In this document: in pieces, positions 34,176 to 46,538 of the stretch
Layout: each line of letters begins with the position of its first letter
How positions within the stretch are numbered: the first letter of the stretch is position 1
From: Leucogyrophana mollusca
Taxonomy: Eukaryota > Basidiomycota > Agaricomycetes > Boletales
Length of the DNA stretch: 56,426 bases
Direction of reading: 5' to 3'
Assembly: GCA_021014945.1 (NCBI GenBank)
Contig: MU266516.1
Coordinates: 1-56,426, forward strand
Made by a program: the position numbers and the translations under genes
The notes under the pieces: model-generated
Database searches by the model: none
Seen by the model: the letters and a program-made list of their open reading frames with translations, nothing else
What the model was told of the DNA's origin: nothing

Positions 34176-34989
34176 GATGCAACGAAATACGAGGTCGTCG
34201 CCGCATCACATAGTTTGTTGGTATGTATATATGCGGTATTCTGGGACTGAGTTGGTTTCTGGCACAAGTACCCCGAAGCGAATCAAATACGGCCGATAGG
34301 GAGCCGAAGTACCTACAGTAACTAGGTCAGAATCACATCCTCACTCGTGGTTGGACAGGGTGTGGAACGAATGAGGACTTACGAGATCTCTTGAGCTCAT
34401 GCTGATAGGGTGCCCTGGTGCGAGCCCCATCTATCAAAACCGCATCAGCGTGAGTACGTACGCCCAAAAGCTTTTCCTCGGGTTACGCAAACGATATCGA
34501 TGGACCAGTGCAGTCCAATGTCCAAAGGAGCGATGATATTCTTGGAAGTACGGAAGCAATCAATGCCGAGAACGTTCGCCCCATTTTGCGGCGAATACAA
34601 AACTGGCAAGACCACATGTACCATCCATCTGGTAGGCGAGGCGAATCCGGCTACATGTACGACACGGCACAACATGGGACTGACATGGCTTCCTGAGTAT
34701 ACACGAATGATGTGCGCCGTTTGGTCGATTCTTCCGAGCCACGGAGTCGTTCCCAACGGAAGCTTCTGTTAGTCGAAGTCAATGTCACCGCAAGCTGACA
34801 TATTGGCACCCTTTATGAATCATTCCTTTGCAGCCAGACAGCTGACAAAGCAAGGCGACTGCATTATGTCGATGCGTTATCGCTCGCTCGCTTCACGCAC
34901 ACGATTTCCAAGACTTCAAGTATTTGTTCACCGGGTGACGCTCCACCTTTTCCGCTAGTCTCCCTTACCGCTCATCTTTCGCCTGAAGT
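34176..34989. promoter_or_regulatory. Divergent promoter region of oxoamine synthase and ligase
   Basis: 0.8 kb between two divergently transcribed genes. An AT-rich TATATATGC stretch at about 34225 lies roughly 50 nt upstream of the synthase start and may be its TATA element. Short ORFs here are not supported. Confidence 0.4.
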
Positions 34990-36720
34990 ATGCCCCTACT
35001 GTCGTTTAGAGCACCAGCCGAAAGTCCAGCAGACCCTGTAAACATGGACAGTGTCATTGGGGTGAAGTACACACCTGCAGAAGTTGACCTCGGCACCATC
35101 TCCGTGTCAGAGCTCTCCAGCCTCTCGGTCAAATTCATCCGCATCCAGTGGACCGACATGTGTAACAGCATTCGCTTCCGGGTCATCCCACTCTCTCACT
35201 TCAAGAAGCTTCTTGCAACGGCGCGCCCCAGCGTGTCCATGTCCAAATGTGTCCTGGGTGTCGTCTTCGTGACGGTGATACCAGGATTCAGCGTGGTCGG
35301 GGAGTATCTGTATGTCGTAGACACGTCTACGCTAAGGATATGCCCCTATGCGCCCGGACACGCAGTTGTTTTCGGCCACTTCCAGGAAAAGACGCCTGTC
35401 TTAGGTGCAAATGGGATCCAGACATTGTCGGTGCCCATATGTGCACGGACTATCCTTGATCGGATAGTAAAGTGGGTGTTGTACCGCGTCACGGAAACTT
35501 GGTTGTACGCGCTAACGCCAGTGGCGTAGAGAGGCAAAAGAATATCACGGCGTGGAGTTCCTCGTGGGCATCGAGACAGAGTTCATTCTCCTGGAATCGG
35601 TGAACCCTATCGTCCCGGCAAATCCACACTTGTGGTGCGATTCCATGGCCACAGCCACCGGTACGGTGGTGGCCAAGGTGATGGAGGAGATTGCGGAAGC
35701 GCTCCTGGAAGCCGGGATTGAGCTCCAGATGTACCATTCTGAAGCTACACCCGGCCAGGTATGTATCTTGGAGTGTTCCTGCAATTGTCAACGGGCCATT
35801 AACTTCGATGCGATAGTACGAAGTCGTCACGGGTCCCTTACCTCCGCTGGAAGCGGCGGACGCACTGGTGCACACCAGAGAGACCATCTATAACATCGCT
35901 AATAAGCACGGTTTACGTGCGACGCTTGCACCCCGCTTGGACTCGCACAACTGTAAGCTGTCCTCTCCCGACTCAGCTCGACTAAAAATTCAGATCTCCG
36001 ATCCTAGGTGGTAGCGGTTCCCACGCCCACATTTCTGTCCATGGGGGTTCCAGCAGCCGTCGAGACACAGCGTGGTATAAGGAGCCGTCTGTCGCCGCCC
36101 CAGGGCTCCTTACAACCCTCGAGTCTACCTTCCTCGCAGGGCTCCTTGCACACCTTCCCGCTGTAACTGCCCTCACCCTCCCGCTCCGGGCGTCCTACAC
36201 TCGAGTGGCGGACGGAATTTGGTCTGGCGGAACGTATGTTGCATGGGGCGTCGACAACCGTGAAGTCCCGGTGAGGTTGTGCAACGCCACTTCTCCGTCC
36301 TCACGTAACCTCGAAGTGAAGACTGTGGACGGAACCGCGAACCCGTATGTTGCCCTAGCGGGGCTACTCGGCGCGGGAATGACAGGCGTGCAGAAAGGTT
36401 GCGAGGTACAGGCGAAAAACTGTATTGGGGCGAAAACACCGGCGGAAATGAATGACGAGGAGAGGTCTGAGATGGGTGTTACGGCGCGCATGCCGTTATC
36501 GTTGGACGAGGCGAGAGCTAGTCTCAGGGAAGATCTGGAGATGAGGGGGACCTTGGGAGATGTCATGGTAAACACGTTCTTGTCTTTGAATGAGGTAATT
36601 TTGCCGTTCATGATGTTGGAGTTGTTGCACTAATTTTCCGATTTTGTACAGCTATTGGACCAGGAGATGGGAGCTGGGTCCGAAGAGGAGATCCTCACTC
36701 GCTTGGTATCAACCTATTGA
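34990..36720 (+). CDS. Glutamine synthetase-like gamma-glutamyl ligase (FluG C-terminal type)
   Basis: Five exons (34990-35471, 35530-35758, 35817-35952, 36008-36594, 36652-36720) give 500 aa, phases closed. N-domain: RIQWTDMCNSIRFRVIP. Catalytic domain: VGIETEFILLESVNP (metal glutamates), EATPGQYEVVTGPLPPLE, CGSGSHAHISVHG, DNREVPVRLC, and DGTANPYVALAGLLGAG. It is the class-I-like, FluG-related form, here without FluG's amidohydrolase domain. The family activates the glutamate side chain with ATP and joins it to ammonia or an amine. It is far from the eukaryotic class II enzyme that serves nitrogen assimilation, so an amine other than ammonia is likely (inference). It is head-to-head with the oxoamine synthase. 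Confidence 0.85.
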
Positions 36721-39286
36721 GTGCTCTCCGGCAGTCACTGGGTGATATTTTGATTGTCCTCTCAATTGTGTATTTACCGCGTACGTGAGCTGTAAGATGA
36801 CAGAGAAATCATTAATTGCGCTGATGTTGGAGCGTGTGAGAAAGCATTTATCGGGGGTAGAATAGACGCGCAGGGAGTGGGGGCTAGCCAAAATTCCATA
36901 ACGCCCTGAATGGCAAGGCCGAGTCCAAGGGGTACAGACTTCGATAACAAGACTTACCGTGGTTTGTATGCATGCCCTCCATGGCGCGCTTGATCATAAT
37001 TCTAACAATACGACCGTTCCAAAGCGGTAAGAAGCATCTGGTGGGCCAAGAAGATGAAGAGCGAACAATGGAGGACTGCTTTAGCAATGGGAGTTTGGGA
37101 AACGCATCTGGACGAGACAACGCTTAACCCACCTACATGCGCGGTCAAAAACGAAACCATCCATCAGAGGCACTTCGATTTCTGATGGCGCGGCGATCTC
37201 TAGCTGAAAATCGCATCAAATGGCAGTCTGTCTGGTCCATCACTTCTACACCGTCATGCTAGTTTCCGCACAACAGCCGGGAAGCCCTCAGAGCAACTCC
37301 GGAGATCAAGAAACCCCGGATGGTTTCAGGCGACTGGCTCACCGATAGAGTGGAGCAAGGAGCTGCTGATTTGGAGTACTAATGAAGCAAGCTATATGAT
37401 AGTCGAGCTGATGCGACAAGATGGAGCAAAGATAGAGACCTAGTTTGAACGTGCGTCACACACTGCACTCGCTTGTCGTAATGTTTGTGGCTTAACCCAG
37501 GCACATAGTTTTCGTCTTTGAACTTCAAGCTTACCGTAATTTATCGATAAAATAATCAAACACAAAGTCCTCACCGACGCGTTCTGCATCTCTCGCCAAT
37601 CCCGTAATTTTGCATCATCTGCCGGGAAGATTCCCTCATGTTTCCTGTGGATTACGAGTTTTGACGAGTCTTCATGGCTGCTATTGCTCCAAGGACATGT
37701 CGACGTTACTGCTTACTTATCCGAATATTGCCCATCCCTGGGCAACCGCCGCATCATAATTCTCGCAGAATACACTGACAGTGCATGGGTCACGTCACGT
37801 AAATCAGGGAGACCGGTAACCGGTTGGTTTAGCGTGGATCGTCGTATGTAGTAGCTGCTTGTCTCTTGCGAAAACGAGGATAACTGTGTACAAGGTATGT
37901 TTGCCAATACACGAATGGCCATGGATAGGCACAATTAACGCCAGCGTATATTGGGATGTTATATGGTCTTCCAGGCTATCATATAGCTGTCTCACTTCAA
38001 GTTTCTCGCGAGTCATCATGACAGTCGCGTTAGAATGCACTTTCGGCGTTTCGGCTTGTGACGAGCAGAGTGGAAGGAACGTTTCGATGGCCTGGAAAAT
38101 CGGGGCACCAGGCCGCCTGGAATAGAAGGTCGTAAAATTAGTAAAGATAGATCCAGGGGAGAAGGAAAGGAAGACACAGGTGCGCGTTTACTTGTTGCAA
38201 AGTCACGGCATGTGCTCCAAAGTTAAAACCAGTCCTATTTTCGGTGATTCGTCGATCTTTGGGACGGCGACAGGGCGACTAGGGCTCGAAAGAATGACCC
38301 TTGTATTATTTCGAGCATAGCGGCGAAACTTGCGCATTAAGCATAGTTTTGGAAGCTGTCACGATGATGCGATTCCAGAAAAGGGTTCATACGGGATTCG
38401 AGATTCAGAATCACTGGCGCCAGCTGCATCAGATTCAGGCCTCATCACCACCTCGGCCCCCATTTGACAGACCGCTTCTCAGAACATGTTGAACATGCAT
38501 AGCATCCGAGCACTCTGACTCTCACACAGTGGCGTACATATCCGCTCTTGGCGATAGTTCCTGCAAACTATGGACAAAAAGAGACTTTTTTCATGTGCAC
38601 CCTCGCGGCAGAGGTTGACGTCAATTCATGGGGACGGACTTGGGGTCTTTCGAGATGCCAATGCATCAGACAGTATCCGAATACCCTGTTACGAATTTCC
38701 GATAAGCGAACGTCAACCAGGGAGGCGTCATGGTGGTGGCTCGTTCGCAGTATACCCATCGGATGACATGTGTCTTGGAAATGCCAACGGAAATCGACTG
38801 CCTGACGGAGAATCTTTGCGGACCCGAACGCCACTCCAGGAGCTTTTTTTCTATTCTATTCCATCGATCCCGATTTTACAGGTGGGTGATTGCCAGTATC
38901 AGTTCGCTGCACTGACAAGAGTCTTTTTAGCATGACAGCTTGTACCGCGAGCGAATAACAGCGGTAGGGGTTTTGTCAGGTCGAACCGATCTCCTAGAAC
39001 TCCTTGTCACCTCTTGGGGCTATTCGGCGTGTCAACTCCCAAAACTATCGACTCGTCTATACTTGGTATCGCCAAGTCGCGGCCTCAAGTCCCATCTCCA
39101 TCTTTCGGTTCGAAGTTACGGGATCCATCTATGGATCTGAACTCGAATGCACTGACCTGAGCGAACGCACTTGTGGCTCAGCACGAAGTCCGGCTCGGCG
39201 TACTATGGCAGCCAGCGTCACTGGCGCCTTTATTTAAAGCCGTGCCACCTCCTGAGCGAGTTATTCGACCACCCGCAAATTCTAAG
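36721..39286. other. Large intergenic gap inside the metabolic row
   Basis: 2.6 kb with no frame I can assign. The longest frames (for example 38570-38935) show no domain and no splice partners. It may hold regulatory sequence or the remains of a lost gene. Confidence 0.45.
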
Positions 39287-41378
39287 ATGCCCATGCTGTA
39301 AGTGCCAAACGTGGGGCAAAGCTTTGTTTGCTAACCTTTTTTCAGAGCGAACCCCTCAGACAAGTACGAAGGCTATGTGCCGTTGAGTATGCCGGATCGT
39401 CGGTGGCCTGGTCGGGTGACGAAGGCAGCCCCGACCTGGCTGTCGACAGACCTGCGAGACGGAAATCAAGCCCTTGTAAAGCCTATGACTATCGAGCAGA
39501 AGTCGCTGCTCTTCAAAAATCTCGTACGCTGTGGTTTCAAAGAAATCGAGATCGCGTTCCCTTCCGCGAGCGAGACTGAATTCGCATTCACGAGAAAGCT
39601 CATCGAAGAGAACGAAATTCCCGACGATGTCTGGATTCAGGTTGGGTGACCTCCTCACATCCGCATCACAAGTATCTGCTAAGTATTCTCGTACAGGTAA
39701 TGACTCCCGCTCGCAGCGAGTACATCAAGAAAACTTTCGATGCTACACGAGGCGCCAAACACGTCATAATTCAACTTTATACCAACACTGCCGCCCTTTT
39801 TCGCGAAGTCATTCTGGGATACACCAAAGAGGAGATACTCCGCTTGACGGTTGAACACACCCATGTCGTCCGGTCACTCGCGAAGGAATATTCGTCCACC
39901 TACGGGACGTCGTTCCGTCTATGCTACGGCGTTGAGGGTTTCTCTCAATCTGATCTCGACTTCGTGATTGAGGTCTGCACGCAACTCAAGAGTGCGTGGG
40001 AAGCTGACGGGCGCTCGGAGTATCCGGTGATCTTCAATCTACCTTCTACGGTAGAGTGCGCACCAGCAAATCACTTTGCAGACCAGGTAAGAACCTGACA
40101 CTGCTTTCGAAGGCGATCTGTTCTCATTTTTTGTAGGTTGAATACTTCTGCCGCAACATGCCAAACCGAGAGGAGATTACCGTGTGTGTACACGCTCATA
40201 ACGATCGGGGTAAGTCGACCGCTATGTGCTTAGCGAGCAAAGTAACAGAACTTGTAATAGGCACTGCGGTTTCCGCGACCGAGCTTGCTTTATTGGCTGG
40301 CGCGGATCGAGTTGATGGCTGCCTTTTCGGGAATGGAGAGCGAACGGGAAACGTGGACATCGTCACGCTCGCTCTGAACTTATATTCCCAGGGCATATCC
40401 CCTGGGCTCGATTTTAGCGACCTAAAGGGACTGATGGACGTGGCTCGCCAGTGCACCGACATCCCCATACACCCTCGTCAACCATATGCTGGGGAACTCG
40501 TCTTCACCGCGTTCTCCGGTACGCACCAAGACGGAATCCGAAAAGGTTTCCGTGCGATGGCCGAACGTCATGCCAAACTCGCGGGGACCGGAAAGCCAAA
40601 AATATGGGCGGTCCCTTATTTACCAGTGGACCCCGCAGACTTTGGCCTCTCGTACAAAGCCGTCAGAGTCAACTCGCAATCCGGAAAAGGCGGCATAGCC
40701 CACTTGGTGGAGCAGGCCCTGAACTTAGATCTCCCCCGTCCCATCCAAATCGCGTTCTACAAGACCGTGCAAGACATCTGCGATGCCGAAGCCAGGGAGC
40801 TCACTGTCGACGAGATCGCCCTCATCTTCCGCCGCACTTATCACTTCTGCCATGACGGCACCGATACCGACAGCTCTGATCCTGTCCAACTACGCGCATT
40901 CAACGTCACAGAGGGAGACCTATTCGAAGGGACTTTGAGCATCAATGATGAAAGTCGCTCAGTCAGCGTGGATGTTGAGGACGTTCGAAGCACGATTATC
41001 TCGGCTGTGAATCAGGCTGGCGTATACTCTTTCAGGGTGGAAAGGCAGGAATTCCAAGTGTTGCCGGGGGGGATGATCGCCACTTACGTCTGGCTTCGGG
41101 ATGACACCAAGGAGGGCGAATCTGGGTGGTGGGGGATCGGAACAGCTCGCGATGCTACCGGTTCGATGGTGCGCTCAGTCATCAGTGCGTTCAACTGCGC
41201 CCTTGATAATTATAAACGGTGCGTCCTCTTGTTCTCTATGGGGAGGGGACCTTCGAGTGATTATTTTTGGAACCCAGATCCAACGAGCCCTCCAAAACGA
41301 ACAATCATCTCTAGGCTTACGCCCGTACTACTTAGTAAGATACTACACGTTGCTGGATCAGATGTAAAATATATGTAG
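39287..41378 (+). CDS. 2-isopropylmalate synthase-like enzyme, diverged pocket
   Basis: Condenses acetyl-CoA with an alpha-keto acid. Exons 39287-39297 (11 nt, MPML), 39346-39640, 39697-40086, 40137-40209, 40261-41378; about 628 aa, or somewhat less if a possible intron near 41220-41312 is removed. DRE-TIM metallolyase core: [76 protein letters not shown]. The C-terminal regulatory domain is present. Unlike the usual fungal leucine enzyme (H-x-YN-x-T/S and EYSPETFS), this protein has IQLYTNTAA and LCYGVEGFS at those places, positions that line the keto-acid side-chain pocket. So either an unusual LEU4 or, as I favour, an enzyme with another keto acid substrate. Confidence 0.88.
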
Positions 41379-41912
41379 CAGTATGCCATTGGTATAAAAG
41401 ACCGTCATCACGGTATCGTGTTACCTGTATTGAAAGATGAAAGAATTTTGTCTTCTCGTGAGCCTTGTCCATTTGGTAGGGAAAACACGTGAAGAAGGCC
41501 CAAGGACAATTCGGGAGCCTGTGCGGTGTTACTCCGAAAGCCAGCCGAAATAGTGTTGATAAGACGATATGATGATTGAAAGGTGTGGGGATTAGAAGGG
41601 GGAAGAAGGCACAATAAGTTGAGAGCTTGGGCCCCTGATCCCTCTTGGAGCAATGTAATCTAATGCCACCCAAGTTGATCACTGTCAACGATAACAATAG
41701 GGTTCCAGAACGAGCTGTGCCCCAGTAGAAGGCTTCAGGATGCCACACGAGATCTCTAGATCGCTCCAAGTCCCAGCGAGAACTCGCATCCGGCGCAAGG
41801 TTGTTCCGAGTCTACTTACCGATGACAGTTAGGTGGCTTTCACCTAGACTGAAAAGCTTCAATAGCTGATCACGATAGCGAACCCAGCATAATCGATCCC
41901 CGTGTGATCCTC
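41379..41912. other. Intergenic region between synthase and isomerase
   Basis: 0.5 kb in a head-to-tail arrangement. No gene seen. A LEU3-type regulator site (CCGGnnCCGG-like) was looked for and not found with confidence. Confidence 0.4.
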
Positions 41913-44638
41913 ATGAGTAACGTCCATGCACCGCAGACTCTCTATGACAAGATCTGGAATAGCCATGTCATGTCAGTAATACGTTTCGTCTGAGCCCCTG
42001 TTGAAGCAACTAACTCACCCACCGCTGTTTCAGCAATCCTAAAGACAATGGCCTAGCACTCATTTACATCGATCGGTAGGTATCTTTGCGCTGTCGATTG
42101 TTTCAAGTTACCGTTACTGAACTGCCACCAAGTCATCTGGTTCACGAGGTTTCGAGCCCGCAGGCTTTCGAAGGATTGTGAGTGAACTTGTGTCGTCGCG
42201 TTGTACGTGGCTGACAGCCCCAACAGGCGTTTGGCTAAACGTCGCGTTCGCCGCCCGGATTGCACTCTAGCTACTGTCGACCATAATGTCCCGTAAGAAG
42301 CTCGTCTGCGCGCTCGTCCATTCCACTGCTGATTGCAGTCGAGTAGTACTTCTATCCGCGCTGAGACAAGCCTGGAGTCTCTTGTGACCGAACCCGAATC
42401 CCGTGCGCAATGCATCGCGCTGGAAAACAACGTTAGAGAATTTGGATTGGCCTATTTCGGGCTGACGGACCGCCGGCAAGGTCAGGGGGGTCATCGCCAC
42501 CGAGATAAAGACTGAAGTGTATCTATAATTTGCCAGGGATCGTCCACATCATTGGTCCCGAACAGGGTTTCACCGTAGGTTATTTCCTTGCTGAGTGCCA
42601 AGTGCACAACAGTGTTAATTCGACCCCAGCTCCCAGGAACCGTCTGTGTCTGTGGTGACTCCCATACTTCGAGTGAGTCGCAACACAGGTACTATTTTCT
42701 CGATACCCATAAAGCTTTGTAGCGCATGGCGCCTTTGGCGCTCTGGCATTTGGGATCGGGACGTCTGAAGTAGAGCATGTCTTCGCCACGCAAACCCTGC
42801 TGCAGACGAAGGGGAAAAATATGCGTATCACTGTTGACGGTACTCTTCCGCCTGGCGTCACGTCAAAGGATGTCATCTTGCACATCATCGGAGTCATCGG
42901 TGCCGCAGGGGGTTCTGGATGCGTCATTGAGTATGCTGGCTCTGTCTTCAGGGAGTTCAGCATGGAGGCCCGCATGAGCGTATGCAACATGAGCATCGAA
43001 GCTGGCGCCCGCGCGGGCATGATCGCACCCGACGATGTCACCTTTGATTATCTACGTGGCCGTCCGTTGGCCCCCAAAGGAGAAGCTTGGGATCGCGCAG
43101 TGGCATACTGGCGGACCCTGAAGTCGGACGAGGGCGCGCTCTTCGATGTCGAAGTCAACATATCTGCTTCACACATTAGTCCCACAGTTACCTGGGGCAC
43201 ATCTCCTCAAGACGTCGTCCCTATAACTGGATGCGTCCCTGACCCTACGACCGTCATTGACCCGCTCAAACGAAGCTCTGTGGAGCGCTCGTTAGCATAC
43301 ATGGGTCTCACACCAAATACGCCCATGCAGGAGATCACAGTTGACAAGGTTTTCATCGGGTCCTGCACCAACAGTCGGATCGAAGACCTGCGCTCCGCTG
43401 CTAGCGTTGTTATCGCCGCGGGCCCCGATGTCAAAGTCCCCCCCAGTGTCCACGCACTCATAGTTCCTGGCTCTGGACTTGTGAAGTCCCAGGCCGAGTC
43501 AGAGGGTCTGGCCACGATCTTCAGGCGCGCAGGGTTCGACTGGCGCGAAGCTGGTTGCTCCATGTGTGTGGGCATGAATCCCGACTCGCTTGCTCCGAAC
43601 GAACGATGCGCTAGCACGAGCAATCGCAACTTTGAAGGTCGCCAGGGCGCTGGTGGGCGTACCCACTTGGTTAGCCCTGCTATGGCTGCGGCTGCAGCAA
43701 TCACTGGACGACTCACAGACGTCCGAAAACTGATGAATCCTGAGTCTGGTGTTAATTTCAGTACAACCACCTCCAAGGTCGACCTCTCGAGTGGTCCGGG
43801 ATTCCCCACAGAATTAGTCCTTCCTCCTCCTTCATCCAACGTCTCTCCTGCAACCAGCACTCCACAGGACGTCCCAGCACCCGCAGAGTCTGCGACTCCG
43901 GTTGCGGAGAAGTTTACGGTGTTGACTGGACTGGCAGCCCCCATGCACTTGCGCAACGTCGACACCGACATGATCATACCCAAACAATACTGCAAGACGC
44001 TGAAGCGGACCGGGCTCGCAGTCGGGTTGTTTTATTACTTGCGGCACGACGCGAGCACCGGCGAACCCATAGATTTCGTGCTCGACCAGCCCCCTTACAA
44101 CACGGCAAACATCCTTGTTTCCACGGGCGAGAACTTCGGATGCGGAAGTTCTCGGGAACACGCAGCTTGGAGTCTGTGAGTGCCGGTGACCATTAAATGA
44201 CTATCGACCTCGGACTCACCTGCTCTTTATTGTGTTTCCAGAAAGGATTTTGGTATTCGCTGCGTTATTGCGCCCAGCTTTGGTGAAATCTTCTACAATA
44301 ACCTGATGCAGAACAGCATGCTCCCCATTAAGCTTCCAATGGCAGTCTGCGAAGCCCTGGCTGACGATGCCAAAGGTGGTCTGGAACTCCAAATCGACCT
44401 GGAGAAACAAGAAATTCGTAGAGTTCACGGCGAAACCATTCCGTTTACCGCTGATCCTTTCCGAAGGAATTGCTTGTTGGAAGGGGTGGATGACATCGCG
44501 CTAACAATGCTGCAAGGGCCTTTAATCGACGACTTCGAGCAAAAGAGGAGTGCGAATTGGCCGTGGTTAGACGGTTTCGGGTATAAAGGCAAGAAGATCC
44601 TGGTAGCGGCTGAAAAGAAGGCGAATCTGGATTGGTGA
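41913..44638 (+). CDS. LEU1: 3-isopropylmalate dehydratase, fused LeuC-LeuD type
   Basis: Isomerises 2- to 3-alkylmalate using a [4Fe-4S] cluster. Nine exons (41913-41971, 42034-42075, 42133-42177, 42227-42292, 42344-42480, 42537-42574, 42630-42672, 42723-44175, 44242-44638) give 759 aa with all phases closed. LeuC part: [46 protein letters not shown], and cluster cysteines in IGSCTNSR and [10 protein letters not shown]. LeuD part: [37 protein letters not shown]. The normal fungal fusion length and all catalytic motifs indicate an active enzyme. Small changes (KQYCKTL for KQFLKTI, REHAAW for REHAPW) may reflect a specialised paralogue. It lies 0.53 kb downstream of the synthase in the same direction, a pairing not usual for leucine genes in fungi. 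Confidence 0.93.
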
Positions 44639-45479
44639 ACTATATGTGTACTAGAACTGCCAAAAGAATTACACCACAGTAAGCGACACAAACCATGGCG
44701 CAGATGCAATTTTGGCCAATGTGGCCTTCAACATGGCTCAGTATATGAGGGGTGTTCCCACTCTTGCAAGCCCAGAAATGTTCAGTGGGCTTCGATATAC
44801 ATTTATGCCGGTTTTCTCGCAGCAACCGTACGGCGAGGGTTGCTGGGCCATCGAGTCAAACGTGACCTCGACACTCGATCGTGGAAGGCATTATTGTCTG
44901 TATAGTGTCTAATTGGAAAGAAGTTTACCCTCACCTGTTTGAACAAGCAAGCCTCCTCGTAATTTCTGGGACCTCTCCCGGAGGGCTAAAACAGCGCTGT
45001 AGCCGGAACGCTCTCGATGTACAGATTGATAACGCTGAAGTTGTCGAGGATAGCGGTCTATTTTACGCGCGAGGATGTCAGAATCGCAGGCGTCCCCGAG
45101 GTCGTCGATCGTGGATTATTGCGTGAATCAGTGAATGGATTCCAACCCAGTAACTCATAAGTCGCGTCTCGAGGGAAGGTAAGCGTATCTTGGAATATTT
45201 GATGTTCATTATCTCAGAGCCCGACCACGGAGCGAGGCCACGAACAATGAACATTGGTGGATGAAATGGGAGCAAAGCGTACTCCGAACGACATATACGG
45301 CGCAATGAATAGGTGACATCGAAGGTCTCCATGGTTCTGCTCAGTGTTGTTCGACTCTCCGCGCTTGTTTGGTTATGTTTAGCAACAGCCTTTCGATTCA
45401 GACAATTTCCCGACCAACTTGGAGCCCACTAAACATCTGCCCAGCACAGTAGATACGACTACACTACCGCAGTCTATCC
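44639..45479. other. Intergenic region, right border of the metabolic row
   Basis: 0.84 kb, no supported gene. I place the right border of the candidate cluster here because the next gene is a probable mitochondrial housekeeping protein. Confidence 0.4.
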
Positions 45480-46538
45480 ATGGCGGGAATCATAGCGAGG
45501 GCAGCCAAGCGGCAAGTCCATCTCGGAGCTCCAAGAATTGTGCACCTCTCCGTCTTTGGTAGACATTTGCATGTCACTTCAGCGGGTAGGTTGTATTTTC
45601 GTTCGCGCCTGTATCGCACTAAATTCGTGATTTTTCATTCCAGTCAGACAGAAGAGCGATGTTGACGATGACCTATTCTCATCTGCACTTACGGACAATG
45701 CACCTGCGGCCGAGTCACCAAGCAAAACCCTTCGCCAAACCACCGGAAGCCAGACGGAAAGGCGGGAGGTAGCATTCTATAAGCTGGTCGAGTACGTGAC
45801 GGAAAGGACCGGGCGTAAACGAGCCGTCAAGGCTGGCCAGGTCCGACAGTCAGCATGGCTGCGCCTCCTGCAACTCGCGACAACACCCGAGCAGCTCGAA
45901 ATTGTGTCAGACCTCTTTCCGCGCTGGAGAGATTCGGGCAAAGAATTCGGACCAATTCATGCTGAGGCTTTCGTTCGTAAGTCTCACAGACACGCATAAT
46001 TCAAGTGATATGGTTTAAGCCGTTATTTTTAGGCCGCTGCGAAGAACTGAAATGTCCACCTCTCGCGCTGAAAGTATTCGGGGACCACTCCAAGTATGGT
46101 CTTGGTTTAACGTCGATGTTTGCTGCCCGCCACCTCCTTCACTCTCTCCACTATAAATATCCACTACAAGATACCATGACGGCGGCAGCTCTTTTCGGCC
46201 TTTACAAGCATCCACCCGTGTCCTCCGATCTTGTGGCTTGCTCTATGCTCTATGCCGCCTGCCTTAAACATGATACTGCGAACTCGCGCACGGTGGCGAA
46301 AGCACTCCTCCCCCAACTCAGGAGATCGTTGAGTGACACATGGCCTGTTCCTGCGCCGACCGAGAGCAAAATTCGGGCCCAGTATGAAGAGAAGCCAAAA
46401 ATATGGCTTGTTGCGTCGCTGAGAAGGATAGAGAGGAAGCTGAAAGCCAACAGACAAGACGCCGGGTGGCTAGCAAGGTGGACGAGACAGGACGCAGAAC
46501 CTTCGTCTGCGGCCAGTACACATAGCCTGTTGTCTTGA
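45480..46538 (+). CDS. Probable mitochondrial helical protein (ribosome/PPR-like), unrecognised
   Basis: Three exons (45480-45585, 45644-45976, 46033-46538) give 314 aa, phases closed. The first 35 residues are Arg/His-rich with no acidic residues (MAGIIARAAKRQVHLGAPR), like a mitochondrial presequence. The body is alpha-helical with TPEQLEIVSDLFPRWRDSG, GPIHAEAFVRRCEELKCP, ALKVFGDHSKYGL and SSDLVACSMLYAACLKH, resembling tandem helix-turn-helix repeats of mitochondrial ribosomal S27- or PPR-like proteins. That family guess is weak; location in mitochondria is inferred. Confidence 0.6.

Noticed and set aside
42580..43995. Long antisense open frames over the isomerase (42580-43041, 43207-43995)
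   Set aside because: Shadows of the high-GC coding strand; no domains.
41913..44638. Reading the isomerase and IPMS genes as proof of a specialised pathway
   Set aside because: The isomerase has all catalytic motifs and could be the only LEU1 of the genome. Without a genome-wide copy count the cluster stays a hypothesis.
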